Positions 1 to 5,890 of a DNA stretch of 7,333 nt are shown here, in pieces. Position 1 is the first letter of the stretch, and each line of letters begins with the position of its first letter. Below the pieces are notes generated by a model that saw nothing but the letters and a program-made list of their open reading frames with translations, was not told where the DNA came from and searched no databases. This DNA is from Anaerolineae bacterium (GTDB lineage Bacteria; Chloroflexota; Anaerolineae; JAAYZQ01): assembly GCA_016929795.1 (NCBI GenBank), contig JAFGIA010000111.1, positions 1 through 7,333 on the forward strand, read 5' to 3'. The position numbers were made by a program, and so were the translations under genes.

Positions 1-26
1 CGCTCGATGCGAGGGATTGTCACCAT
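1..26 (-). CDS. 5' end of a divergent gene, product unknown (partial)
   Basis: Only the first eight codons are inside the window, reading MVTIPRIE and running off the left edge, so no product can be named. The start is supported by its context. The minus strand carries GAGGAG at 40-35, an 8-nt spacer, and ATG at 26-24. A TATAAT -10 box lies only 22 bp upstream of the ATG, with a -35 element a further 17 bp away. The predicted transcript would start near 41, so the leader is short and begins almost at the ribosome binding site. It is transcribed divergently from the beta-CASP nuclease gene. Promoter, ribosome binding site and ATG in the right order make a real gene likely, though the coding evidence itself is very short. 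Confidence 0.6.
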
Positions 27-47
27 TTTGTTCGCTCCTCATGTCCG

Positions 48-76
48 ATTATAGCAGGAAATGTGCCGGTAGACAA
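48..76 (-). promoter_or_regulatory. sigma70-like promoter of the leftward gene
   Basis: On the minus strand a TTGTCT -35 element (76-71) is followed by a 17-bp spacer and a perfect TATAAT -10 box (53-48). Transcription would begin near 41, directly in front of the GAGGAG ribosome binding site of the gene starting at 26. It stands back to back with the plus-strand promoter at 90-118, with 13 bp between the two -35 hexamers, so one regulator could affect both directions. Confidence 0.65.
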
Positions 77-89
77 GGCACAGGGTGAC

Positions 90-118
90 TTGACTTTTTC
101 TCTGCCTGGAAGCATAAT
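90..118 (+). promoter_or_regulatory. sigma70-like promoter of the beta-CASP nuclease gene
   Basis: TTGACT (90-95) is followed by a 17-bp spacer and CATAAT (113-118), each differing from the consensus at one position. The predicted start near 125 gives a leader of about 140 nt before the nuclease gene, and that leader contains the inverted repeat at 202-219. Nothing else resembling a promoter was seen closer to the gene. Confidence 0.65.
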
Positions 119-201
119 AATTGCGTGAGGAGGCTGGGCGATTCGCACCATGTTTTCCTCTTTGTCCTTTCGCTGATGGTGCGGCTCGCCATCGACATGA
201 T

Positions 202-219
202 CGTCTACTTTTGTAGACG
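202..219. repeat. perfect inverted repeat in the nuclease gene leader
   Basis: Arms CGTCTAC (202-208) and GTAGACG (213-219) are exact complements separated by TTTT. The element lies downstream of the predicted transcription start and about 50 bp before the start codon. It could be a DNA operator acting as a roadblock, or a 7-bp RNA hairpin with a U4 loop. The short A/T centre with symmetric arms fits a dimeric repressor site, but I cannot assign it to a known regulator. Confidence 0.5.
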
Positions 220-267
220 TTACTGGATCTAGCCACCGGCGCGAGCCGGCGCGCGCAAAGGCGAGGT

Positions 268-1695
268 ATGAATATGAAACTGGAATTCCTGGGGGCGGTA
301 CGCACAGTCACCGGCTCGATGCACGTACTGATGGTGGGCGAGGGCTCGAGCGCACGCCGCATCCTGCTCGACTGTGGCCTGTATCAGGGGAAGCGGCAGG
401 AGAGTTTCGAACGAAACCGCAATCTGCCCTTTGATGTGACAGGCATCGATGCCATGATATTGTCGCATGCCCACATCGATCACTCGGGCAACGTGCCCAC
501 GCTGGTCAAGCGTGGCTTCAGGGGCAATATCTACTCCACCCCGGCAACTCGTGACCTATGCGCCGCCATGCTCCGCGACTCGGCGCATATTCAGGAGGAA
601 GACATCCAATACGTGAATAAAAAGCGGGCCAAGCAAGGGCAACCACCCGTCGAGCCGCTCTACACGATGGCTGATGCCACCCACAGCCTCCGTAGTTTCG
701 TGACGGTGGGCTATGGCCGGTCGCTGCCCGTGGTGCCCGGCGTGACGGTCACCTTTTACGATGCCGGCCATATCCTTGGGTCGGCGCTCGTGGTGCTCGA
801 CGTCGAGGAGAATGGCCGCCGGAAGCGTCTCCTCTTTACCGGTGACCTGGGCCGGCCCGGCCTGCCGATCCTGCGCGACCCGGAGGTCGTGGCGGACGTC
901 GACTATCTGATCATCGAGAGCACGTATGGTGACCGCCTGCACGACCCGGTGGAGACGGCCGACAGAGCGCTGCGTGACGTGGTACTCGACACCTACCGGC
1001 GCGGCGGCAAGGTGATCGTGCCTGCCTTTGCCGTCGGTCGTACCCAGGAGCTGGTCTATGCGCTGCACCAGCTCGTCGAGGCCAGGAAAATTCCCGAGCT
1101 GCCGATCTATGTTGACAGCCCACTCGCCGTGAACATTACCGAGGTGTTCCGTCTCCACCCCGAATGCTACGACGAGGAGACGAACGCGTTCATAGCCAGT
1201 GGCAACGGCCGCGACCCCTTTGGCTTTTACCGCCTGACCTATGTGCGTGCCGTAGAGGCGTCGAAAGAACTGAACTTTTTGCGCCAGCCGGCGATCATCA
1301 TCAGCGCGTCGGGCATGGCCGAGGCGGGACGCATTTTGCACCACCTCAAGAACAATGTCGAGGATGAAGCGAACACCGTGCTGATCGTGGGCTGGCAGGC
1401 GCCATACACGCTCGGCCGGCGCCTCGTCGAGCGCCAGCCGGTCATCAAGATCTTTGGCGAAGAGTACAAGCTGCGCGCGCGCGTCGAGACAATCAACGGC
1501 TTTAGCGCCCACGCCGACCGCAATGAGCTGCTGAGCTACGTCCGCGCCCTGGGGCCGGAGCGGCTCCAGGCCACGTTTGTAGTGCACGGCGAAGAGCCCG
1601 CCAGCCTGTCGCTGGCTGATGGCATGCACGGCATCGGCGTCACAAAGGTGGTGGTCCCGACCGTAGGCCAGGTAGTCGACCTCACAGCCCCATGA
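268..1695 (+). CDS. MBL-fold beta-CASP family RNA-processing exonuclease/hydrolase
   Basis: This is a 475-residue cytoplasmic metallo-beta-lactamase with a beta-CASP insert, the YSH1/CPSF-73-like family of zinc-dependent RNA nucleases that cleave or trim RNA. All expected motifs are visible. The HxHxDH metal site is at 67-72 (SHAHIDH), the motif 3 histidine at H168 (DAGHILGSA), and the motif 4 aspartate at D193 (TGDLGR). The IESTYGDR beta-CASP motif A is at 216-223. The SASGMAEAGRILHHL segment carrying the motif B histidine is at 346-360, GFSAHAD with the motif C histidine H415 at 411-417, and a final VHGEEPA at 439-445. The length is close to usual for bacterial members. Start choice: AAAGG at 257-261 serves ATG 268 with a 6-nt gap, while GAGG at 263-266 would better serve ATG 274, two codons later, so the first two residues are uncertain. 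The 3' end overlaps the convergent mgtE gene by 14 bp. In vivo substrates cannot be told from sequence. Confidence 0.93.
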   Translation: MNMKLEFLGAVRTVTGSMHVLMVGEGSSARRILLDCGLYQGKRQESFERNRNLPFDVTGIDAMILSHAHIDHSGNVPTLVKRGFRGNIYSTPATRDLCAAMLRDSAHIQEEDIQYVNKKRAKQGQPPVEPLYTMADATHSLRSFVTVGYGRSLPVVPGVTVTFYDAGHILGSALVVLDVEENGRRKRLLFTGDLGRPGLPILRDPEVVADVDYLIIESTYGDRLHDPVETADRALRDVVLDTYRRGGKVIVPAFAVGRTQELVYALHQLVEARKIPELPIYVDSPLAVNITEVFRLHPECYDEETNAFIASGNGRDPFGFYRLTYVRAVEASKELNFLRQPAIIISASGMAEAGRILHHLKNNVEDEANTVLIVGWQAPYTLGRRLVERQPVIKIFGEEYKLRARVETINGFSAHADRNELLSYVRALGPERLQATFVVHGEEPASLSLADGMHGIGVTKVVVPTVGQVVDLTAP

Positions 1696-3031
1696 TCGCC
1701 CGGGCGATGGAAAAATAGATAAATAACCCTGTCGCGTCGACCAGTGTGCTCATCACCGGGCCAGAGACCACAGTGGGGTCGATGCGCAGGCGCACGGCGA
1801 TGAGTGGCAGCAGCGCGCCAATGCCCGTGGCCCATAGCACAATGGCCACGATCGCCGCGGCCACCGTCGTCGCCAGGCTTGGGTCCGGCTCCCAGGTGAT
1901 CGCCCTGCCATAGGCAACGGCGGCCATGCCGAATCCCAACGCCAATCCCACCAGAATCTCGTGTGCCCATACCCGCAGCGCATCGCGCGGTGCCACCTCG
2001 CCCATGGCCAGAGCGCGAATGATGGTGGCCGTCGTCTGCGAGCCGGCATTGCCCCCGGTGCCGATCAGCAAGGGGATAAAGATCGCCAACGAGACGACGG
2101 CCTGCATCTCGTCTTCAAAGAGGCGCATCACCGAGCCGGTGAGCGTGGCCGTCAGAAAGAGGAGGAGCAGCCAGCCAATGCGCTTGCGCGCTACCGTCAG
2201 CACCCCGGTGTCGAGGTAAGGACGATCCAGGGGTTGCGCACCGGCCAGGCGCTGGATGTCTTCCGTCGCTTCGTCCTCCAGCACGTCCAGCACGTCGTCG
2301 ATGGTCACGATGCCCAGGAGCTTGCCCGACGCATCGACGACAGGTAAGGCGAGCAGGTCGTAGCGCGACATAATCCTGGCAGCTTCCTCCTGGTCCACAC
2401 CCGCCTGGACCGAGATTACTTCCGTGTCCATGATCTCAGAGAGGCGCGTGGTGGGATCGGCGACAATGATCTGGCGCAGGCTCACCACACCGCGCAGGTG
2501 CTCATTCCTGTCGATCACGAACAAATAGTAGGCTGTCTCGTCCTCTGGCTGCCAGGCGCGGATTGCCTGGATCGCATCGCCGGCTGTCATGCGCATGCGC
2601 AGTGCCAGGAACTCGGACGTCATCAGGCCACCGGCGCTGTCGTCCGGGTGCATGAGCAGGGGGCGCACCTCTTCCGGCTCTTCCAGCCCTTCCAGCACAA
2701 TGCGCGCCTGTTCCGGATCGAGATCGCCCAGGAGGTCGGCCGCCTCGTCGGGCTCCATCTCGTCGACAATGCGGATCACGTCGTCCGTCGACAGGCTGGC
2801 GACGAGGTCGGCGACCTGCCCGTCATCCAACTTTTCGAGGATGTCGGCCGAGTCGCCCGGGTGCAGCTCGGGCAGCAGCGCGCGCTGCATCTCGTCCTGC
2901 AGTTCGGCAAACACGTCGGCCTGGTCTGGCGGGCGCAGGGCGGCAAGAATGGCCGCCGCAGCGGGCAGATCGTCCCCCTCAAGCGCCCCACGGAGTTGGG
3001 CGAGCACCGTCTCCAACTGATATTGCTGCAT
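1682..3031 (-). CDS. mgtE: magnesium transporter MgtE, second copy
   Basis: This 449-residue protein belongs to the MgtE/SLC41-type Mg2+ channels, homodimers in the inner membrane whose cytosolic part senses Mg2+ and closes the pore. The order is an N-terminal helical domain (about 1-130), paired CBS domains (about 135-260, starting at PDDSAGGLMT), a plug-helix region (about 262-282), and five membrane helices (about 286-447). GTGGNAGSQ at 324-332 is the family signature, and D432 in VDATG of the last helix matches the pore aspartate. Sensor-type acidic clusters are present (DEMEPDE at 90-96, EDEATED at 252-258). Start choice: an open frame extends upstream to 3256, but that part overlaps the preceding mgtE. 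ATG 3031 has GGGAGG with a 6-nt gap and gives a family-typical N-terminus. It follows the first mgtE by 29 bp with no promoter between, so the two are co-transcribed. It converges on the beta-CASP gene with a 14-bp overlap. Confidence 0.93.
   Translation of the reverse strand: MQQYQLETVLAQLRGALEGDDLPAAAAILAALRPPDQADVFAELQDEMQRALLPELHPGDSADILEKLDDGQVADLVASLSTDDVIRIVDEMEPDEAADLLGDLDPEQARIVLEGLEEPEEVRPLLMHPDDSAGGLMTSEFLALRMRMTAGDAIQAIRAWQPEDETAYYLFVIDRNEHLRGVVSLRQIIVADPTTRLSEIMDTEVISVQAGVDQEEAARIMSRYDLLALPVVDASGKLLGIVTIDDVLDVLEDEATEDIQRLAGAQPLDRPYLDTGVLTVARKRIGWLLLLFLTATLTGSVMRLFEDEMQAVVSLAIFIPLLIGTGGNAGSQTTATIIRALAMGEVAPRDALRVWAHEILVGLALGFGMAAVAYGRAITWEPDPSLATTVAAAIVAIVLWATGIGALLPLIAVRLRIDPTVVSGPVMSTLVDATGLFIYFSIARAIMGL
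1695..1708. repeat. 14-bp perfect palindrome at the convergent gene junction
   Basis: ATCGCCCGGGCGAT is an exact palindrome beginning on the last base of the beta-CASP stop codon and lying within the last codons of mgtE (encoding IARAI). As plus-strand RNA it could form a 5-bp hairpin with a CCGG loop directly after the stop. The flanking run is A-rich on the plus strand, not T-rich, so it is not a canonical intrinsic terminator in either direction. It may be a chance effect of GC-rich coding sequence. Confidence 0.35.
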
Positions 3032-3060
3032 AATACACCTCCCGTGCAATAAAGGGCGCT

Positions 3061-4398
3061 CTACAGGAGAAGCGTCGCGATCCCAAGGAAAAAGAGAAAG
3101 CCAAGGGTATCGGTGATGGCCGTGACAAAGGCAGCCGAAGCCACGGCAGGATCGACCTTGAGTGCCTTCAGGCCCAGGGGGACGAGCACGCCAGATAGGG
3201 CTGCCATAACAAAGTTGAGGACCATAGCCAACGCCACGGCGACCGAGATAACCCACTCCCCTTTCCAGGCATAGATGGCCGCCCCCGTGCCGAGGCCAAT
3301 GGCCGTGCCGTTGATCAGGGCGGCGCCTACCTCCTTGCCGACGATGCGCGGAGCAGCATGCGAGTCCACCTCTCCGAGAGCCAAACCGCGCACGAGGATC
3401 GTCGTCGTCTGGCTGCCGGCGTTGCCGCCCTCGCCAGAGACGAGTGGCAGAAAGGTCGCCAGGGCCACCATGCCGGCGATGATCTGGTCAAAGGCATCGA
3501 CGACGGTGATGGCCACAAAAAGGGTGAGCATGTTGATCGCCAGCCAGGGCAACCGCTTGAGCACGGCCAGGCGGACGGGGCTGAACACGCGCTCCTCGCC
3601 ACTGATGCCCACCAGGCGATACATGTCTTCGGTGGCCTCGTTCTCGGCAACCTCGATCAAATCGTCGGCCGTGATCACACCCACCAGGCGGTTCTCATCG
3701 TCGACCACGGGCAGGGCCAGGAACCCATAGCGCGACAGGATGCGTGCACAATCCTCCTGATCAGTGTGCACCGAGACCGAGATGGCGTTTGGATCCATCA
3801 TCGCTTCCACTGTCGTCTCGGGTGCTGCCACCACCAGGTTGCGCAGGCTCACCACGCCCAATAGCTCGCCCTGCTCGTCGGTGACAAAGAGATAGTAGGC
3901 ACTGTCGGCGTCAGGCTCCACGCGGCGCAGCTCTTCCAGGGCGCGTACTGCCCGCCACCTGCGGCGCAGGGTGACAATCGCCGGGGTCATCAGGCCACCG
4001 GCCGTGTCGTCGGGATATTGGAGCAAGGGCAGAACCTCGCCCGATTCTTCCATCACCCGCAGCGCATCGGCTGCACGCTCGGGTGACAGATCTCCCAGCA
4101 CGTCCGCTGCCTCGTCCACTTCCATCTCGTCGAGAATGCCCGCCAGATCGATCAAGGGCAGGATCTCGGCCAGGGCCGCTGCCTCCCTGTCCTCCATCTC
4201 TTCCAGGACATCGGCAGAATCGGCAGGATCGAGCTGGGCGAGCAAGGTGAGCTGATCCTCGCCGCTCAACCCTTCGACCAAATCTGCCTGATCGGCGGGC
4301 AGCAGGGCTTGGATCGCGGCGACGGCACCATCCAGATCGCCGCGCTCCAGAGACGCGCGCAACGTCGCCAGGACATCGTCCAGGACAAACTCATCCAT
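3061..4398 (-). CDS. mgtE: magnesium transporter MgtE, first copy
   Basis: A 445-residue paralogue of the downstream gene with the same layout: N-terminal superhelical domain (about 1-130), two CBS domains (about 135-260, starting at PDDTAGGLMT), plug region (about 262-281), and five membrane helices (about 283-445). The signature loop reads SGEGGNAGSQ at 321-330 and the pore aspartate is D430 in AITDTLGF. Acidic Mg2+-sensing clusters are conserved (DEMEVDE at 90-96, ENEATED at 252-258). The expected role is Mg2+ entry gated by cytosolic Mg2+; other divalent ions such as Co2+ are possible. Start choice: ATG 4398 has GGAGG at 4409-4405 with a 6-nt gap. It is the first gene of the operon, preceded by a consensus promoter and a predicted leader of about 220 nt in which the GGAGG can be paired away. 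Odd point: E323 in the signature loop, where the second copy has threonine. The two copies are clearly homologous but well diverged, so this is not a recent duplication. Confidence 0.93.
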   Translation of the reverse strand: MDEFVLDDVLATLRASLERGDLDGAVAAIQALLPADQADLVEGLSGEDQLTLLAQLDPADSADVLEEMEDREAAALAEILPLIDLAGILDEMEVDEAADVLGDLSPERAADALRVMEESGEVLPLLQYPDDTAGGLMTPAIVTLRRRWRAVRALEELRRVEPDADSAYYLFVTDEQGELLGVVSLRNLVVAAPETTVEAMMDPNAISVSVHTDQEDCARILSRYGFLALPVVDDENRLVGVITADDLIEVAENEATEDMYRLVGISGEERVFSPVRLAVLKRLPWLAINMLTLFVAITVVDAFDQIIAGMVALATFLPLVSGEGGNAGSQTTTILVRGLALGEVDSHAAPRIVGKEVGAALINGTAIGLGTGAAIYAWKGEWVISVAVALAMVLNFVMAALSGVLVPLGLKALKVDPAVASAAFVTAITDTLGFLFFLGIATLLL

Positions 4399-4620
4399 GG
4401 AACACCTCCAGGTGACTCCCCGGAGGCGATTGGTGTGGGAGACGGATCTGCCTTCCGGGGGTCAGTCTATTCGGTTGGCAGAGATGCGACGGGACCCGAG
4501 TCCCCTACTACTTGAGGGAGGCCCGTCTTCTGGTTCGATCTCCATCATCCTTCAGGTACTTTGTCTGTAGCGTGCTTTCAGGCCGCACGCCCACCTCCAG
4601 ATCCGCAAACCGGACCCATA
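4399..4620 (-). promoter_or_regulatory. long structured leader of the mgtE operon, candidate cis-regulatory RNA
   Basis: The predicted transcript leaves about 220 nt before the first mgtE. In 5' to 3' order on the minus strand it contains a 6-bp hairpin (4616-4611 with 4605-4600, one G-U pair) and a perfect 6-bp hairpin GCGTGC/GCACGC (4590-4585 with 4575-4570) enclosed by GGAGG/CCTCC (4598-4594 with 4521-4517). Next come GGGAC/GTCCC (4504-4500 with 4495-4491) and TCTGCC/GGCAGA (4482-4477 with 4452-4447). At the 3' end CGCCTCC (4428-4422) can pair with the ribosome-binding segment GGAGGTG (4409-4403), hiding the Shine-Dalgarno. Alternatively TCCGGGG (4424-4418) can pair with CCCCGGA (4460-4454), freeing it. 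The CCCCGGA lies inside the loop of the TCTGCC hairpin, so that pairing would be a pseudoknot. Known mgtE genes are often controlled by the M-box riboswitch, but its conserved core was not found. The pairings are seen; switching is inferred. Confidence 0.45.
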
Positions 4621-4626
4621 CCATAC

Positions 4627-4655
4627 ATTATACTTTCTGGGCCAGGTGGTGTCAA
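4627..4655 (-). promoter_or_regulatory. consensus sigma70 promoter of the mgtE operon
   Basis: The minus strand has TTGACA (4655-4650), exactly 17 bp, and TATAAT (4632-4627), a perfect match at both hexamers and in spacing. Transcription would begin near 4620 and run through both mgtE genes. Such a strong promoter usually goes with control after initiation or by a repressor. This fits the long leader downstream and the direct repeat just upstream. Confidence 0.8.
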
Positions 4656-4658
4656 GTT

Positions 4659-4681
4659 GGAGTGGGGGGCGCGGAGTGGGG
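4659..4681. repeat. 9-bp direct repeat upstream of the mgtE promoter
   Basis: GGAGTGGGG occurs at 4659-4667 and again at 4673-4681, five bases apart (14-bp period). The first copy begins 4 bp upstream of the -35 hexamer of the leftward mgtE promoter, where response regulators often bind direct repeats. The region is G-rich on the plus strand, so low complexity is an alternative explanation. Confidence 0.35.
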
Positions 4682-4726
4682 TGTGACATAGTGCCTGGCG
4701 ACAGCCCGCAGGTGGCGGAAGACAAC

Positions 4727-4755
4727 TTGCCGACGCGGACAAAGCGTGGTATACT
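4727..4755 (+). promoter_or_regulatory. upstream promoter of the rightward four-gene operon
   Basis: TTGCCG (4727-4732), a 17-bp spacer and TATACT (4750-4755) with an extended -10 TGG directly before it (4747-4749). Transcription would start near 4762, giving a leader of about 77 nt before the 98-residue gene. That leader contains a small CGCCT/AGGCG hairpin (4792-4796 with 4804-4808). The -35 element is weak, so the extended -10 would carry most of the activity. Confidence 0.5.
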
Positions 4756-4795
4756 TTAGCCGCTTTTACGTCAACACTTCTCGTCATGCTGCGCC

Positions 4796-4824
4796 TGGAA
4801 AAAAGGCGGCATATGTGGTATAAT
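4796..4824 (+). promoter_or_regulatory. proximal promoter of the rightward four-gene operon
   Basis: TGGAAA (4796-4801), a 17-bp spacer and a perfect TATAAT (4819-4824) with an extended -10 TGG (4816-4818). It repeats the GTGGTATA core of the upstream promoter 69 bp earlier. The predicted start near 4831 lies only about 8 nt before the chosen ATG at 4839, so a transcript from here would be nearly leaderless. Confidence 0.6.
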
Positions 4825-4838
4825 TGGGTAGATGGGCC

Positions 4839-5135
4839 ATGGTGAACACAGAGCTGGAAGCACGGGAGCAACTTGTCGAGCGGTTGGTGGAACAGGTCCG
4901 GCGCCGGAAGCTGACGTTGCCGGCCCTCATGCTGCTTGACCTTGCCCAGCCGTTCGCCTTTCTTGCCGGCCAGGGCCTGTTGCTGTGCCAGCCACTGCTC
5001 GGCTACCTCGTCGATGCACCGCGTGTTGAGGCGTATGCGGATCTGTTGACGGATCGTGCCAGCGTGCAGCGGCTGCTGGCTCGTCTTGAAGATGAAGCCA
5101 GTGTCGAGAACAAGGGCGGCGTGGAGGGAGAGTGA
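4839..5135 (+). CDS. 98-residue uncharacterised protein with one hydrophobic segment
   Basis: I cannot assign a function. Residues 5-25 form a charged, probably amphipathic helix ending in a basic patch (RRRK at 21-24). Residues 26-58 are strongly hydrophobic (TLPALMLLDLAQPFAFLAG and onward), broken by prolines at P28, P38 and P52. The C-terminal 40 residues are charged and helical, ending in an acidic tail. The pattern T-x-P-A, then P-x-x-F, then Q-x-L-L, then P resembles small proteins I recall from other bacteria, but I have no family name. It is probably membrane-associated. Start choice: an in-frame TTG at 4824 falls on the last base of the -10 box, so ATG 4839 is preferred; it has no Shine-Dalgarno. 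The stop overlaps the next start by one base (TGATG), indicating translational coupling with the DUF6754-like gene. Confidence 0.75.
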   Translation: MVNTELEAREQLVERLVEQVRRRKLTLPALMLLDLAQPFAFLAGQGLLLCQPLLGYLVDAPRVEAYADLLTDRASVQRLLARLEDEASVENKGGVEGE

Positions 5136-5878
5136 TGGGACAACAACTCCTCGGTTTGGTCATCCTGTTGATATCTTTGCCCCTGTTGTTCTATCTGACT
5201 GCGAGGGTACGAGCCGGCCGGCTCGTCGAGTTGCGGACCCTGCCAGGGGTGGAAGAGCTGCCGGGATCGGTGGGGCGATCGGCCGAGACGGGGCAGCCCT
5301 TGCACATGTCTGTAGGGGTCGGCGGGGTTGGCAGCGCCTTGACCGCGCAAACGTGGGCGGGCCTGACGCTGCTATCGGAATTGGCCGACGAGGCGGCTGC
5401 GTGCGACACCCCTCTGATCGTCACCGTTGCGGATGCGACGACCCTGCCCATTGCACAAAACATCCTGCGTCGTGCGTACCAGCGCAATGGCAATCCTGAG
5501 GGCTATGATCCGACCGATGTTCGGTTCGTCGCGCCGGTGCCGCTGGCATACGCCGCCGGGGTCGCAACCTTGCTCGACCAGGAACGTTTGAGCGCCAATG
5601 TCATGGTTGGCTCATTCGGACTGGAGTACGTGCTCATCGGAGAGACAGGGGCGGACCAGCGGCTGCGCCAGATCGTCGGCGCAGCCGAGCCTGAGGTGCT
5701 GCCCTTCGTTCAAGCCACGGCCGATCAAGCAATGATTGGCGAAGAGATGTTTGCTGCTGGTGCCTATACGACGAGGCTGCCTGCGCAGGTCGCGAGCCTG
5801 TTGGCGGAGGATGTCTTTCGCTGGCTCGTAGTTGGCGGCATTCTCGTTGCTGCCCTGTTCAAGATCCTGGTTTCATAG
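5135..5878 (+). CDS. DUF6754-like membrane protein
   Basis: A 247-residue protein that I recognise from memory as the DUF6754 type common in Anaerolineae; its biochemical role is unknown. It has an N-terminal membrane helix (about 5-23, followed by the basic RVRAGR) and a C-terminal helix (about 229-246), with a soluble domain between them. Conserved-looking blocks in that domain are GQPLHMSVGVGG (53-64), DTPLIVTVADATTLPIAQ (91-108), FVAPVPLAYAAG (131-142), NVMVGSFGLEY (155-165) and MIGEEMFAAGAY (200-211). The alternating small and hydrophobic segments suggest an alpha/beta fold. No nucleotide-binding P-loop or catalytic triad is evident. Start choice: ATG 5135 has GGAGG at 5123-5127 with a 7-nt gap and is preferred to GTG 5132. 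It overlaps the upstream stop by one base and is followed 12 bp later by the six-helix membrane protein, so both neighbours are likely partners. Confidence 0.85.
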   Translation: MGQQLLGLVILLISLPLLFYLTARVRAGRLVELRTLPGVEELPGSVGRSAETGQPLHMSVGVGGVGSALTAQTWAGLTLLSELADEAAACDTPLIVTVADATTLPIAQNILRRAYQRNGNPEGYDPTDVRFVAPVPLAYAAGVATLLDQERLSANVMVGSFGLEYVLIGETGADQRLRQIVGAAEPEVLPFVQATADQAMIGEEMFAAGAYTTRLPAQVASLLAEDVFRWLVVGGILVAALFKILVS

Positions 5879-5890
5879 CGAGGAGCTGCC

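Noticed and set aside
556..1629. 357-residue minus-strand open frame
   Set aside because: It lies entirely opposite the beta-CASP gene, whose catalytic motifs are all intact. The antisense product shows no recognisable domain and such shadows are common in GC-rich DNA.
1695..1720. Intrinsic terminator for the beta-CASP gene
   Set aside because: The palindrome is followed by an A-rich run on the plus strand, and on the minus strand the T-run precedes the hairpin; neither matches a terminator.
2498..3052. 184-residue plus-strand open frame
   Set aside because: It is antisense to the N-terminal and CBS domains of the second mgtE and has no domain signature or ribosome binding site.
3032..3256. 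Upstream extension of the second mgtE to 3256
   Set aside because: The extra 75 residues overlap the coding sequence of the first mgtE in another frame and do not resemble an MgtE N-terminus. ATG 3031 has a good ribosome binding site.
4399..4620. M-box (ykoK) magnesium riboswitch in the mgtE leader
   Set aside because: Gene context fits, but reading the minus strand I did not find the conserved core such as AGGUGAGGCUCC or the later conserved segments, so the known class is not called.
4659..4681. G-quadruplex
   Set aside because: There are only two long G runs, with the remaining runs being GG, so a stable four-tract structure is not well supported.
4824..4838. TTG start at 4824 for the 98-residue protein
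   Set aside because: The codon begins on the last base of the TATAAT box, upstream of the predicted transcription start, so it could not be used from the proximal promoter; ATG 4839 is in frame.
5132..5134. GTG start at 5132 for the DUF6754-like protein
   Set aside because: ATG 5135 directly follows, has a better 7-nt spacing to GGAGG and forms the usual TGATG stop-start overlap.
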